The position numbers and the translations under genes are program-made. A model generated the notes under the pieces. The model had not been told where the DNA came from. It saw only the letters and a list, made by a program, of their open reading frames with translations, and made no database searches. Below are positions 31,502 to 40,959 of a DNA stretch of 64,000 bases, in pieces. How positions within the stretch are numbered: position 1 is the first letter of the stretch; every line of letters begins with the position of its first letter. Origin of the DNA: Paramicrobacterium chengjingii (GTDB lineage: Bacteria > Actinomycetota > Actinomycetes > Actinomycetales > Microbacteriaceae); NCBI RefSeq assembly GCF_011751765.2, contig NZ_CP061169.1, positions 806,001 to 870,000 on the forward strand, read 5' to 3'.

Positions 31502-34402
31502 ATGGCTGTGCTGTTGACTGCATTCTTGGTGCTGTCAATTGTCACGCCAAAACTCACCCGCTGGCTTTCTACCCGGGTATTCTTCGTCATCGCGCTGGTT
31601 CCGCTCTCGGCATTCGTGGTGACGCTGACGCAGACACCGATGATCATTGCCGGGGATGAAGCGCTCGAGGCGTACCCGTGGATTCCCTCACTGGGCATTG
31701 AACTGTCGTTTCGCGTGGACGCTCTCGCCTGGCTTCTCTCGCTCGTCGTCACCGGCGTCGGAACGCTCGTTCTGGTGTACTGCGCCCACTATTTTCGCGC
31801 CGATGAGCCAGGCCTCGGGCGATTTGCCGCCATCATGCTGGCCTTTGCCGGCACGATGTACGGACTCGTGATCAGCGACGACATCGTCGTAATGTTCATG
31901 TTCTGGGAGATCACCAGCATCCTGTCGTACCTGCTGATCGGTCATTACACGGGGCGTAAGGAGTCCCGCGGCGCTGCGCTGCAGGCGCTTCTCGTCACCA
32001 CGTTCGGCGGGCTCATCATGCTGATCGGCGTGGTGATGATGATTGTTGCGTCGGGAAGCACATCGATCGCCGCGATGGTGGCGCATCCGCCAGGCGGCGC
32101 GGCTGTCGCGACAGCTGTCATTCTGATCTTGATTGGTGCGCTGTCGAAATCCGCCATCGTTCCTTTTCACTTCTGGCTCCCCGCAGCAATGGCCGCACCA
32201 ACGCCCGTGAGCGCATACCTGCACGCCGCGGCGATGGTGAAGGCGGGTATCTACCTCGTCGCACGATTCGCGCCAGGCTACGCGGACTCTCCGGGGTGGA
32301 TGCCGACGCTCATCGTTCTAGGGCTGGCGGCAATGCTTGTCGGTGCGTGGAGATCTCTGCGGCAGTACGACCTCAAGCTCGTGCTTGCCTATGGCACGGT
32401 CAGCCAACTCGGATTCCTGATGGTGATTGCTGGCTTCGGAACGCACGACGCCGGGCTGGCCGCCGTTGTCCTTCTTCTCGCCCACGCTCTCTATAAGGCA
32501 ACGCTGTTTCTCGTCGTCGGCATCATCGACCAGCGCACGGGCACACGAGACTGGCGCAAGCTGTCGGGTATCGGGCGCCGAGCGCCCGTACTCATGATCG
32601 TCTCGGCCATCGCGTGCCTTTCCATGGCGGGCGTTCCACCGCTTTTCGGATTCATCGCGAAAGAAGCAGTATTCACTGCGTTTTTCGACGCGGGTCTTGC
32701 GGGCAGTTCCTGGGGCTGGGTTGCTCTCATTGGAACAGCGGTCGGCTCGATTCTGACTGTTGCTTACACGGCACGATTCTTCTGGGGAGCGTTTGCTCGC
32801 CGAGAGAATTGCGAGCCGACGCCGCTGCGCATGGAGGGCAACGGACTGCTCGTCTCGCCAATTCTGCTCACGCTCGGAACTGTTGTGCTCGGTGTGGTGC
32901 CAGGAGTGCTTGGCGCCCCACTGGGCGTTTACGCGGAGAGTTTTGCTGATGGCGGCCACGCTTACCTCGCGCTCTGGCACGGGCTGCAGCCGGCGCTCGC
33001 GATTTCGGCAGGGGTGCTCGCCATCGGTCTCGCGCTGTTCGCCGTGCGCACGCTCGTCGCTCGCATTCAAGACATGGTGCCCGACTGGATCGAGACGTCG
33101 CGCGGATACTGGTCGATCGTCAGCGCCGTCGACCGGCTGGCTGCGCGAAGCACGATCTTCGCCCAGCGTGGCGGGCTCTCGCAGTACCTCTCAACGATTC
33201 TCGTGGTGTTCGTCGCCGGCATGGTGTTCACGCTGTCGATGAACGACACCTGGCCCGACGGCATTCGGTTCTTCGATTACCCAGCGCAGGCGGTCATCGG
33301 GCTCGTCATGGTCATTGCCGCGATCATGGCGGCCGTCGTCGAGAAGCGCATGACGGCCGTGCTGCTCGTCGGCATCACCGGGTATGGGCTCGTTGCTTTG
33401 TTCGCACTTCACGGGGCGCCGGATCTTGCGATCACTCAGGGGCTCGTCGAAATGGCGACGATTGTGATCTTCGTGCTGGTGCTCCGACGGCTTCCGGTGA
33501 AGATCGCGCAGCACAACAAACCAGAGCAGAAGAAACGTCGAATGCTGATCGGCGGTCTCGTCGGTGTGACGATGGGCGTCGTAGGCATTGTCGCTCTTGC
33601 CGCGCGCCAGGCAGAAAGCATCTCTGCGCAGCTGCCCGACCTCGCCGTGAACGAAGGACACGGACGCAACATCGTGAACGTGATGCTCGTCGATATTCGC
33701 GCGTGGGACACCATGGGGGAGATCTCAGTGCTCGTCGTCGTGGCGACCGGGATTGCGAGTCTGCTCTTCGTGTCCGGGCGCATGGGCGCGATGCCGCGTC
33801 TCGACGGCGCTCGTGCCATGCGCCGATCGTCGCGCCGTCGTCACGTTGTACACGACCCGCTCGCACCCGCGCACGGAGACAGCGAGACTCGGCACACATG
33901 GATCTTCGCCGGCCGAACGCTGTCGCTACACCACCGATCGATCCTGCTCGAAGTCGTCGTTCGACTGCTGTTCCACCCCGCCATCATCGTGTCGATCTAC
34001 CTCCTCTTCGTCGGGCATAATGAGCCGGGCGGGGGCTTTGCCGGAGGGCTGCTCGCCGGACTCGCCCTCATTGCGCGCTACCTCGCCGGGGGCCGCTTCG
34101 AGCTCGCGGAAGCCGTCACCGTTGACGCGGGCAAGATTCTCGGCACCGGCATCCTGCTTGCCGTCGGTTCGGCTGTCGGCTCGCTTTTCTTCGGTGCCGA
34201 CGCGCTCACCTCCGCATACCTCGAAACCGACGTCGCGGTTCTCGGGCATCTGTCCATCGGCACATCCACTATCTTCGACATCGGCGTCTACCTCGTCGTC
34301 GTCGGTCTCATTCTCGACATTCTGCGCAGCCTCGGCGGCGAGGTCGATCGCCAGCTCGACGACGCCGAGGTCACCGTCGGCACACGAGGAGGTGCGGCAT
34401 GA
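31502..34402 (+). CDS. mrpA: Na+/H+ antiporter subunit MrpA with fused MrpB domain
   Basis: A 966-aa membrane protein, the largest subunit of the multisubunit Na+/H+ antiporter. The N-terminal two-thirds is NuoL-like, with FMFWEITSILSYLLIGHYTG (helix 5 Glu), IGALSKSAIVPFHFWLPAAM (helix 7 Lys) and VLAYGTVSQLGFLMVIAGFG. The C-terminal 150 residues, HRSILLEVVVRLLFHPAIIV and FVGHNEPGGGFAGGLLAGLA, are an MnhB/MrpB domain, explaining the lack of a separate mrpB. Start ATG 31502 with CGGAGA upstream. First gene of six overlapping genes (A/B-C-D-E-F-G). Gives Na+ and alkaline-pH tolerance. Confidence 0.93.
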   Translation: MAVLLTAFLVLSIVTPKLTRWLSTRVFFVIALVPLSAFVVTLTQTPMIIAGDEALEAYPWIPSLGIELSFRVDALAWLLSLVVTGVGTLVLVYCAHYFRADEPGLGRFAAIMLAFAGTMYGLVISDDIVVMFMFWEITSILSYLLIGHYTGRKESRGAALQALLVTTFGGLIMLIGVVMMIVASGSTSIAAMVAHPPGGAAVATAVILILIGALSKSAIVPFHFWLPAAMAAPTPVSAYLHAAAMVKAGIYLVARFAPGYADSPGWMPTLIVLGLAAMLVGAWRSLRQYDLKLVLAYGTVSQLGFLMVIAGFGTHDAGLAAVVLLLAHALYKATLFLVVGIIDQRTGTRDWRKLSGIGRRAPVLMIVSAIACLSMAGVPPLFGFIAKEAVFTAFFDAGLAGSSWGWVALIGTAVGSILTVAYTARFFWGAFARRENCEPTPLRMEGNGLLVSPILLTLGTVVLGVVPGVLGAPLGVYAESFADGGHAYLALWHGLQPALAISAGVLAIGLALFAVRTLVARIQDMVPDWIETSRGYWSIVSAVDRLAARSTIFAQRGGLSQYLSTILVVFVAGMVFTLSMNDTWPDGIRFFDYPAQAVIGLVMVIAAIMAAVVEKRMTAVLLVGITGYGLVALFALHGAPDLAITQGLVEMATIVIFVLVLRRLPVKIAQHNKPEQKKRRMLIGGLVGVTMGVVGIVALAARQAESISAQLPDLAVNEGHGRNIVNVMLVDIRAWDTMGEISVLVVVATGIASLLFVSGRMGAMPRLDGARAMRRSSRRRHVVHDPLAPAHGDSETRHTWIFAGRTLSLHHRSILLEVVVRLLFHPAIIVSIYLLFVGHNEPGGGFAGGLLAGLALIARYLAGGRFELAEAVTVDAGKILGTGILLAVGSAVGSLFFGADALTSAYLETDVAVLGHLSIGTSTIFDIGVYLVVVGLILDILRSLGGEVDRQLDDAEVTVGTRGGAA

Positions 34403-34878
34403 CAGCATCCCTCACCCTCGTCATCGTCATGGCGGTGATGTACGCGGCAGGTGTCTATGTGATGCTCGAGCGGAGCCTGACGCGTGTGCTCATCGGATTT
34501 CTGCTCGTGGGCAATGCCACAAACATTCTCATCTTCATCATGAGCGGGCCGAGCGGTTCAGCGCCCATCGTCGATGGGTCCACCACAGCGGATGCTCCCA
34601 TGGTCGATCCGCTTCCACAGGTGCTCATGCTCACGGCGATCGTGATCAACTTCGGCATCACCGCGTTTTTGCTCGCGCTCATCTACCGCTCGTGGTGGCT
34701 GGCCCGACTCGGTGATCGCGGAGACACGGTTCCCGACGATCACGCGACAGACACCGAGGAGAGCACGGACGCCACGTTCGACGCCGTCGACGTCGATGAC
34801 CAGGCGATCCAGGACATTCTCGACGCCAGCGATGAACACGTCGACGACACGCCAGACACGAAGAAGAAGGACAGATGA
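34399..34878 (+). CDS. mrpC: Na+/H+ antiporter subunit MrpC
   Basis: A 159-aa NuoK-like subunit with three membrane helices: LVIVMAVMYAAGVYVMLERS, LTRVLIGFLLVGNATNILIF, and LMLTAIVINFGITAFLLALI. The C-terminus carries an acidic extension of about 45 residues (DDHATDTEESTDATFDAVD) longer than in Bacillus MrpC. The start overlaps mrpA by 4 bp and the end overlaps mrpD by 4 bp. Confidence 0.93.
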   Translation: MTASLTLVIVMAVMYAAGVYVMLERSLTRVLIGFLLVGNATNILIFIMSGPSGSAPIVDGSTTADAPMVDPLPQVLMLTAIVINFGITAFLLALIYRSWWLARLGDRGDTVPDDHATDTEESTDATFDAVDVDDQAIQDILDASDEHVDDTPDTKKKDR

Positions 34879-36440
34879 TCGACTCCCTCCTTCCTCTCGT
34901 CGTCGCCATTCCGCTGCTTGGCGCGGCGGTCACGCTTGCGCTGGGCCGTCGCTCACGACTGCAGGTGATCGTCAGCACGGCAAGTCTCGTGCTGGTCACA
35001 TTGCTGAGTCTCGCGCTCATGTTCGACATCGACACGAACGGCACGGCAGTTGTGCACGTTGGAGGGTGGGAAGCTCCCTGGGGAATCGTGCTCGTCGCCG
35101 ACCGCCTCTCGGCGATCATGCTGCTGATCTCGGCGCTCATGCTTCTCGGGGTGCTCATCTTCTCGATCGGCCAGGGCATCGCAGACCAGAACGATGAAGA
35201 GACCCCGGTCTCGATCTTCCACCCCACGTACCTCGTGCTTGCGGCCGGAGTGTTCGATGCCTTCGTCGCCGGCGACCTCTTCAATCTCTACGTCGCATTC
35301 GAGATGCTTCTCTCGGCAAGCTACGTGCTGCTCACCCTCGGAGGAACGGGCGCGCGAATCCGGGCGGGCGTGACGTATATCGTCGTGAGCCTCGTCTCGT
35401 CGATCATCTTCCTCGCCGCGATCGCGCTGATCTACGGCGCGACGGGAACGGTGACCATCGCCCTCATCTCCGAGCGCATCCGGGATCTGCCGATGGACAT
35501 TCAGATGATCCTCTGTGTGGCGCTGCTGATGGCGTTTTGCATCAAAGCCGCAGTGTTTCCGCTGTCGTTCTGGCTGCCAGATTCGTACCCGACAGCCCCC
35601 GCGCCCGTCACAGCTGTGTTCGCCGGTCTGCTGACGAAGGTGGGCGTCTACGCGATCATCCGCACAGACAACGTGCTGTTCGTCGATGTTCCGCTGCGTG
35701 TGCCGCTGATGGTCGTTGCGTTCTTCACGCTGCTCATCGGCATTCTTGGTGCGCTCGCGCAGGCCGACATCAAGAGGCTGCTGTCGTTCACGCTCGTGAG
35801 CCACATCGGGTACATGATCTTCGGCATCGCGATCGGCGGCGTGCACGCGCTCTCGGCGACGATCTACTACATCGTGCATCACATTGCCGTGCAGACGACG
35901 CTGTTTCTTGCGGCCGGCCTTGTGGAGCGCGTAGGCGGTTCAACGTCGATTTCGAGGCTTGGGGGAGTGCTGAAGGCGTCGCCCATGGTAGCCGTGCTGT
36001 TCTTTATCGGCGCCATGAACCTGGGCGGCATCCCCCCGTTCTCGGGCTTCCTCGGCAAGGTGAGCTTGTTCCAGGCCGGGCTCGAGCAGGCGGATTGGCT
36101 CATTTACGTGCTGGTCGGCGCGGGGGCCGCAACGTCGCTGCTCACCCTGTACGCCCTCGTGCGCGTGTGGAACATGGGTTTCTGGCGCAGCCGCAACGAG
36201 GTGACCGGGTATTCGTCGCCTCTGCTCGCATCGCTGCGCGAGAGCCCCGACGACTCCGGCTCTGTCATGACGAAGAGCATCTCGAAGCTCATGCTCGGAG
36301 CGACCACCGGTCTCGTGGCGGTGACCGTCGCCCTCACCCTGCTGGCCGGGCCGCTGTTCGGCTACACAGACCGGGCAGCCGAGAATCTCAGCAACCCGGA
36401 CAACTACGTGAGCGCTGTCTTCGGGGAGGGGGAGCGATGA
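34875..36440 (+). CDS. mrpD: Na+/H+ antiporter subunit MrpD
   Basis: A 521-aa NuoN/M-like proton channel subunit. Family blocks include LFNLYVAFEMLLSASYVLLT (helix 5 Glu), AFCIKAAVFPLSFWLPDSYP (helix 7 Lys) and LLSFTLVSHIGYMIFGIAIG. About 14 helices, normal length. Overlaps mrpC and mrpE by 4 bp each. Works with MrpA as a second ion-translocating subunit. Confidence 0.94.
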   Translation: MIDSLLPLVVAIPLLGAAVTLALGRRSRLQVIVSTASLVLVTLLSLALMFDIDTNGTAVVHVGGWEAPWGIVLVADRLSAIMLLISALMLLGVLIFSIGQGIADQNDEETPVSIFHPTYLVLAAGVFDAFVAGDLFNLYVAFEMLLSASYVLLTLGGTGARIRAGVTYIVVSLVSSIIFLAAIALIYGATGTVTIALISERIRDLPMDIQMILCVALLMAFCIKAAVFPLSFWLPDSYPTAPAPVTAVFAGLLTKVGVYAIIRTDNVLFVDVPLRVPLMVVAFFTLLIGILGALAQADIKRLLSFTLVSHIGYMIFGIAIGGVHALSATIYYIVHHIAVQTTLFLAAGLVERVGGSTSISRLGGVLKASPMVAVLFFIGAMNLGGIPPFSGFLGKVSLFQAGLEQADWLIYVLVGAGAATSLLTLYALVRVWNMGFWRSRNEVTGYSSPLLASLRESPDDSGSVMTKSISKLMLGATTGLVAVTVALTLLAGPLFGYTDRAAENLSNPDNYVSAVFGEGER

Positions 36441-37039
36441 GCGACGCACCAGAGGTGAAACCCCCGGAAGAGACGTCGTCTGCCGGCGGACTCATCATTC
36501 TGAGCATCGGGCTCGTGGTGATCTGGATGCTGCTGTGGGGGCAGTTCACCTGGCTTTCGCTCATCACCGGAGTGTTGCTCTCCCTCGCCGTTTCGATCGT
36601 GTTCTATCTGCCTGCCGTCGACATGAGCATCCGGGTGAACCCCTGGTACACAGTCGTCTTCTTCGCCCGCCTGCTGTACGACATCGCACACGCGTCAATC
36701 GACATCGCGTGGCTCGTGCTGAAGCCACGATACGTGCCGTCGAATGCCATCACGGCGATCCCGCTGCGAACACGCTCGGACCTGATCATGACCTGGACTG
36801 CCGAGGCGATCTCCATCGTTCCGGGTTCGATCGTGCTCGACGTCGACCGCGAAGACTCCATTCTCTACGTGCACGTCATCAACGTGCGCACGCTGGCCGA
36901 GGTTGAGAAGTTCGAAGGCGAGGTGTTGCGCACAGAGAAGCGCATCGCCCTCGCGTTGGGCACGAAGGCCGATGTCGAGCGAGTTCGTGCGGGTGCTGCG
37001 GCATCCGTCACCATCGATCGCGGAGGTGAGGCGACGTGA
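36437..37039 (+). CDS. mrpE: Na+/H+ antiporter subunit MrpE
   Basis: A 200-aa MnhE-family subunit. Two N-terminal helices (GLVVIWMLLWGQFTWLSLIT, SIVFYLPAVD) precede the conserved ARLLYDIAHASIDIAWLVLK and SDLIMTWTAEAISIVPGSIV. The start at ATG 36437 overlaps mrpD by 4 bp; the longer upstream frame is only antisense-free read-through of mrpD. The cytoplasmic C-terminal domain is about 95 residues. Confidence 0.92.
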   Translation: MSDAPEVKPPEETSSAGGLIILSIGLVVIWMLLWGQFTWLSLITGVLLSLAVSIVFYLPAVDMSIRVNPWYTVVFFARLLYDIAHASIDIAWLVLKPRYVPSNAITAIPLRTRSDLIMTWTAEAISIVPGSIVLDVDREDSILYVHVINVRTLAEVEKFEGEVLRTEKRIALALGTKADVERVRAGAAASVTIDRGGEAT

Positions 37040-37308
37040 CAGTCATGAATACTCTCATCGGAATCGCCATCGTCTTGTTCACCGCTGGCGCGCTGGCTGC
37101 ACTCTATCGGCTGATCACCGGACCGACGCTGCTCGACCGCGTCGTCGCGAGCGATGTACTGCTGGTCACAGTGATGTGCGGGCTCGGGGCCGAGATGGCG
37201 ATCAACCATCACACGACGACGCTTCCTCTTCTGCTGGTTCTCGCGGCGTTCGCGTTTGTCGGTTCGGTGAGCGTTGCGAGGTTTATGGGGCGGAGGGATG
37301 ACACATGA
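37036..37308 (+). CDS. mrpF: Na+/H+ antiporter subunit MrpF
   Basis: A 90-aa subunit with three helices: IAIVLFTAGALAALYRLITG, the conserved PTLLDRVVASDVLLVTVMCG, and LLLVLAAFAFVGSVSVARFM. P-T-x-x-D-R-V-V-A-x-D is the MrpF signature. It starts at GTG 37036 and overlaps mrpE and mrpG by 4 bp each. Confidence 0.93.
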   Translation: MTVMNTLIGIAIVLFTAGALAALYRLITGPTLLDRVVASDVLLVTVMCGLGAEMAINHHTTTLPLLLVLAAFAFVGSVSVARFMGRRDDT

Positions 37309-37673
37309 GCGGTGATGTGCGTGACTGGATCACGATAGTTCTTGTGCTTGTCGCAGCGGTGATGTGCCTCGCGGCCGGCGTCGGCCTGCTGCGCATGCCC
37401 GACGTGCTCTCGAGGCTGCACGCCGCGACGAAGCCACAGATTCTGGGCCTCATCGTCATGATGGTAGACATCTCGCTCAACACGCCCGCCGTTGTGACGA
37501 TCACTCTCGCGATAGCGATCGTTTTCTTTCAGGGGATCACCGCGCCGATCTCCGCGCACATGGTGGGGAGATCGGGGTACCGTGCGGGCAGCGTGCACAG
37601 GGAATCGCTGATCCGCGACGATCTCGCGACGCGCATCGAACAGGCGGAGCGCAGCCAGGAGACCGAGACGTAG
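37305..37673 (+). CDS. mrpG: Na+/H+ antiporter subunit MrpG
   Basis: A 122-aa subunit with three helices and the MrpG signature GVGLLRMPDVLSRLHAATKP followed by LGLIVMMVDISL. Last gene of the mrp operon, overlapping mrpF by 4 bp. No clear terminator hairpin follows; the next 130 bp hold no gene before the vapC remnant. Confidence 0.93.
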   Translation: MSGDVRDWITIVLVLVAAVMCLAAGVGLLRMPDVLSRLHAATKPQILGLIVMMVDISLNTPAVVTITLAIAIVFFQGITAPISAHMVGRSGYRAGSVHRESLIRDDLATRIEQAERSQETET

Positions 37674-37808
37674 CGCGGTCGGCGCTGCTGTACACGTTGA
37701 CTGACACCTGTGTCGGAGATTGGCGAGCCTGGTCAGCAGTGACCCGCGTGATTCCGAGGTTGCCGGTCATCGTGCAGGCCAGATCTCCGAAACACGTGTA
37801 CATCGGCA

Positions 37809-38030
37809 GCCCGCGCAGGCGACATACTCACGAACCTTGACGACCTCCCCATTGAGCGGTGGTCATTCTTTGACGAGTTTCGGCGACGCGCACTCGACCT
37901 GCGAGACAAAGTCTCGACTCACGATGCCGCATACGTTGCACTGGTCGACGCTCTGGAATCTGTGTTGATCACGCGAGATGCGCGCCTCGCTCGCTTGGTT
38001 GGACACGATGTCAAGATCGTGGCGATATAG
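37809..38030 (+). pseudogene. C-terminal remnant of a VapC (PIN-domain) toxin
   Basis: In one frame ending at TAG 38030 the sequence reads LDDLPIERWSFFDEFRRRAL, DLRDKVSTHDAAYVALVDAL and ITRDARLARLVGHDVKIVAI, the last 65-70 residues of a VapC. It includes the third and fourth catalytic aspartates (THDAAYVAL, ITRDARLA). No start codon, N-terminal Asp motif or antitoxin is present upstream, and the frame loses similarity before about 37809. The rest of the gap 37674-38165 contains a palindromic repeat and nothing else recognisable. The remnant looks like the leftover of a deleted TA pair. Confidence 0.8.
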
Positions 38031-38065
38031 CGGCCAGGAGCTCGCCCTGCGACGATTGATCAAGG

Positions 38066-38136
38066 ATTCGGAAGTCTGAGCCCGGATGCGGCGTGTCGCC
38101 GTTCGACACACCGGTGACGCGAGCGTGTCTCCGAAT
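38066..38136. repeat. 71-bp palindromic element, copy 1
   Basis: Ends are ATTCGGA (38066-38072) and TCCGAAT (38130-38136). The centre is CGGCGTGTCG (38089-38098), a 5-nt loop, then CGACACACCG (38104-38113). Each half is ATTCGGA, 16 variable bases, CGGCGTGTCG (one mismatch in the right half). It lies between the vapC remnant and the deacetylase gene. Same layout as the elements at 54348, 55248 and 55578. Confidence 0.8.
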
Positions 38137-38165
38137 GCGTGAACGGTGCCACCGCCAGGATGCTG

Positions 38166-39323
38166 CTAACGCAGTTGCCGACCCTCGGCCCACACTCCGC
38201 GCACGTCGAACTCCGCGCCAAGCAGCACGGCATCTGCCGCGAAGCCTGGGCGCAGACTGCCGAGCGTTGCATCGAGGCCGAGTGCGCGGGCGGGAGCGCC
38301 CGTGACAGCATCCACAGCCTGTTCCATCGGCAGGCGCACATCGGTGACCGCTCGACGCAGAGCCTCGTCGAGCAGCAGCGTCGATCCGGCGATCGAGCCG
38401 CCCGTTGCACTGCCGTCATCGAGTCGCGCAACGCCAGACCTCACCATCACGTCGAGGCCGCCCAGTGTGTATGCGCCATCAGCGGCGCCCGCTGCAGCCA
38501 TCGCGTCGGTGATCAGAGCGACCCGCCCCGGAGCCTGGCCACACAGCATCCGCACGACATCGGGGTGCACGTGAGTGCCATCGTTGATGACCTCGAGAGT
38601 GACGTCGTCGCGGCTCAGCGCAGCGATGACAGGGCCCGGCGCGCGGTGGTGGATGCCGTTCATGGCGTTGAAAGCGTGTGTGAGAAGCGTTGCGCCCGCG
38701 TCGAATGCGGCGTTGGTCTCGTCGTAGTCGGCAGACGTGTGCCCAACCGCAACGCGCGCGCCCGCATCGACGAAAGCGCGCACGGCCTCGAGCCCTCCGT
38801 CGAGCTCTGGCGCGAGAGTAATCTGCCGCAGGGTTCCGTTGGTGGCCGCAAGCAGCGTCTCGATATCAGGCGGCGTCGGGGCGATGAGCAGCTCTGCCGT
38901 GTGCGCACCCTTGCGCCCCACATCGAGAAACGGACCCTCAAGGTGCGAGCCCAGAATTAGCGGGTCGGATGCCGTCAGATCGGCGATCACGCGTGCCCGC
39001 TGCGCAAGATCGTCAATGGATGCTGTCACGAGCGACAGCACGGAACGTGTCGTTCCATGAGCCCTGTGCACAGCCACCGCCGTCGCAATCGCGTCGGCAC
39101 CGTCATCGTACGCGGCGGCGCCTCCGCCGTGCCCGTGGATGTCGATGAAGCCGGGAGTCAGCCAATCGCCTGCCGCGTCGACGATCTCAGCGCCAGCCGC
39201 GCGTTCGCGCCACGCGTCGCCGGTGCCGGTCGCTGTCACGACAGCATCCGTCATCTGAACCCACGCATCATCGGTGACCGTGCCGTCGGTGACCAGTCGT
39301 GCTGAGTGAATGATGACTGTCAT
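38166..39323 (-). CDS. N-acetylhexosamine-6-phosphate deacetylase (NagA/AgaA family)
   Basis: A 385-aa amidohydrolase removing acetate from GlcNAc-6-P or GalNAc-6-P. Family motifs: LTPGFIDIHGHGGGA, LGSHLEGPFLDVGRKGAHT (metal Glu), VAVGHTSADY (His), THAFNAMNGIHHRAPG, and the catalytic Asp in ALITDAMAAAG. It overlaps the DeoR gene by 4 bp and is the last gene of the six-gene operon. Because the operon also holds an aldolase and a PfkB kinase and no GlcN-6-P deaminase of the NagB type, GalNAc-6-P (AgaA) is as likely as GlcNAc-6-P (NagA). Confidence 0.88.
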   Translation of the reverse strand: MTVIIHSARLVTDGTVTDDAWVQMTDAVVTATGTGDAWRERAAGAEIVDAAGDWLTPGFIDIHGHGGGAAAYDDGADAIATAVAVHRAHGTTRSVLSLVTASIDDLAQRARVIADLTASDPLILGSHLEGPFLDVGRKGAHTAELLIAPTPPDIETLLAATNGTLRQITLAPELDGGLEAVRAFVDAGARVAVGHTSADYDETNAAFDAGATLLTHAFNAMNGIHHRAPGPVIAALSRDDVTLEVINDGTHVHPDVVRMLCGQAPGRVALITDAMAAAGAADGAYTLGGLDVMVRSGVARLDDGSATGGSIAGSTLLLDEALRRAVTDVRLPMEQAVDAVTGAPARALGLDATLGSLRPGFAADAVLLGAEFDVRGVWAEGRQLR

Positions 39324-40108
39324 TCGGCGATCCTCACGTCGATGCCGCGCTCGGTGAACGCGGCGATTGCGTCGTTGTCTGCTCCGGCATCGGTAATCAG
39401 CATGTCGAAGGCGTCGAGCGGCGCGACCGAAGCAAATGCCCGGCGACCGATCTTTTGAGAGTCTGCCACGATCGCCGATCGCTTCGCGCGCTCGGCCATG
39501 AGCTGGTTGACGCGCGCTTCGCCTTCGTCGTGCACTGTCGCGCCTTGCTCGACGTCGATTCCGTTGACGCCGATGAATGCGATGTCGATGCTGAGCTTGC
39601 TGAGCATCTCGTCGGCGTAGGGCCCGGTGAGCTCATAGGAGCGCGCGTGTACAACACCGCCAGACACGACGACCTTGATGTGCGGGCGTAGCGCAAGTTG
39701 AGAGGCGATGTTGATGGCGTTTGTGACGACGGTGAGCCCGGCGTCGCCCTGCGAGTCGTGCAGGTCGCCGCGCGCGGCAAGCTCGCTCGCCACGGCAGTC
39801 GACGTTGTTCCGCCGCACAGCCCGACGACAGAGCCGGGTCGCACGAGTTCGCTTGCGGCGCGCGCGATTGCGGCCTTCTCATCGGCGCGCTGCCCACGCT
39901 TGTACCGCAGAGGAAGATCGTACGAGACGGAGTGCCCGACGGCGCCGCCTCGCGTGCGAGTGAGAAGGTTCTGCTCGGCGAGCGTGTCGAGGTCGCGTCG
40001 CACCGTGGCTGGCGAGACCTCGAGGGCTTCGACGACGTCGTCCACCTCGATCTGGCCGTTTTCGGCGAGTAGGTCGAGCACCGCCATGAGGCGCTCCGAG
40101 CGGTTCAC
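39320..40108 (-). CDS. DeoR family sugar-phosphate-responsive regulator
   Basis: A 262-aa DeoR regulator with an N-terminal helix-turn-helix (VDDVVEALEVSPATVRRDLD) and a DeoR C-terminal sensor domain with the phosphosugar fold (VVGLCGGTTSTAVASELAAR, MLITDAGAD). Embedded as the fifth gene of the amino-sugar operon with 4-bp overlaps both sides; a likely repressor of the operon (AgaR/GatR-like). Effector is probably an intermediate such as tagatose-6-phosphate (inference). Confidence 0.9.
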   Translation of the reverse strand: MNRSERLMAVLDLLAENGQIEVDDVVEALEVSPATVRRDLDTLAEQNLLTRTRGGAVGHSVSYDLPLRYKRGQRADEKAAIARAASELVRPGSVVGLCGGTTSTAVASELAARGDLHDSQGDAGLTVVTNAINIASQLALRPHIKVVVSGGVVHARSYELTGPYADEMLSKLSIDIAFIGVNGIDVEQGATVHDEGEARVNQLMAERAKRSAIVADSQKIGRRAFASVAPLDAFDMLITDAGADNDAIAAFTERGIDVRIAE

Positions 40109-40959
40109 GAGGTTGCTCTTTCGGGGGAGAGCGCGAAGAGCCGCTGCAGCCGCTCGGCCTCGGCAGACAGCGCGTCGCGTGCCGGTGCGAGGTACTTGCG
40201 CGAGTCGACGACAAAGGGATTGGCGGTGAGAAACTCGCGTACCGCGCCCGTGAACACCCCGTTGAGGTGCGTTGACACGTTGATCTTCGTCATGCCCGAG
40301 CGTACGGCGAGCGTGAGTACGTCGTCGGCGACGCCCGAGGAACCATGCAGCACGAGAGGAACATCGAGGGCGGCGTGCAGGCGAGTGATGAGGTCCAGAT
40401 CGAGAGCGGCGACTCGCTCGGTCATGGCGTGCGATGAGCCGACGGCGACAGCGAGGGCATCGACACCGGTTTCGGTGACAAAGCTCACCGCCTCGGCTGG
40501 GTCGGTGCGAACACCCGGCGCGTGGGCGCCGTCTTTTCCTCCGACCTCGCCGAGCTCGGCCTCAACGAACACTCCGGTGGCGTGTGCGTACTCGACGGTG
40601 CGAGCGGTTGCCGCGACGTTCTCGCCGTAGGGCAGCTTCGCACCGTCGTACATCACCGATCCGAACCCCAGATCGACTGCCTCACGGGTGAGAGCTTCGC
40701 TCTCGGCATGGTCGAGGTGCAGCGCGACGCTCGCGCTCGACTGCTCGGCGAGGGCGAGGCAGGCGCGCGCGACCGGAGCGAGAGCACCGTGATAGCTGAC
40801 GCAGTTCTGCGAGATCTGCAGAATGACGGGCAGCTGCGATCGTTCAGCGGCTGCGACGAGTCCCTCGGCCGTCTCGAGGTGGATCACGTTGAACGCGGCG
40901 ACTCCGGTGCGTGAGTGTACGGCATCGTCGATGATGCTGCGCGTCGGGGTGAGGGTCAT
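40105..40959 (-). CDS. Class II bisphosphate aldolase (tagatose/fructose type)
   Basis: A 284-aa class II aldolase of the KbaY/GatY/AgaY group. Zinc ligands are visible in VALHLDHAESEAL, EAELGEVGGKDG, VAVGSSHAMTE and PLVLHGSSGVADD. Members cleave tagatose-1,6-bisphosphate or fructose-1,6-bisphosphate to DHAP and glyceraldehyde-3-P. The neighbouring PfkB kinase and SIS isomerase favour tagatose-bisphosphate. It starts at ATG 40957-40959 and overlaps both neighbours by 4 bp. Confidence 0.88.
   Translation of the reverse strand: MTLTPTRSIIDDAVHSRTGVAAFNVIHLETAEGLVAAAERSQLPVILQISQNCVSYHGALAPVARACLALAEQSSASVALHLDHAESEALTREAVDLGFGSVMYDGAKLPYGENVAATARTVEYAHATGVFVEAELGEVGGKDGAHAPGVRTDPAEAVSFVTETGVDALAVAVGSSHAMTERVAALDLDLITRLHAALDVPLVLHGSSGVADDVLTLAVRSGMTKINVSTHLNGVFTGAVREFLTANPFVVDSRKYLAPARDALSAEAERLQRLFALSPERATS

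Noticed and set aside
35537..36436. Long upstream extension of mrpE
   Set aside because: It reads out of frame through mrpD; the real mrpE starts at ATG 36437 in a 4-bp overlap.
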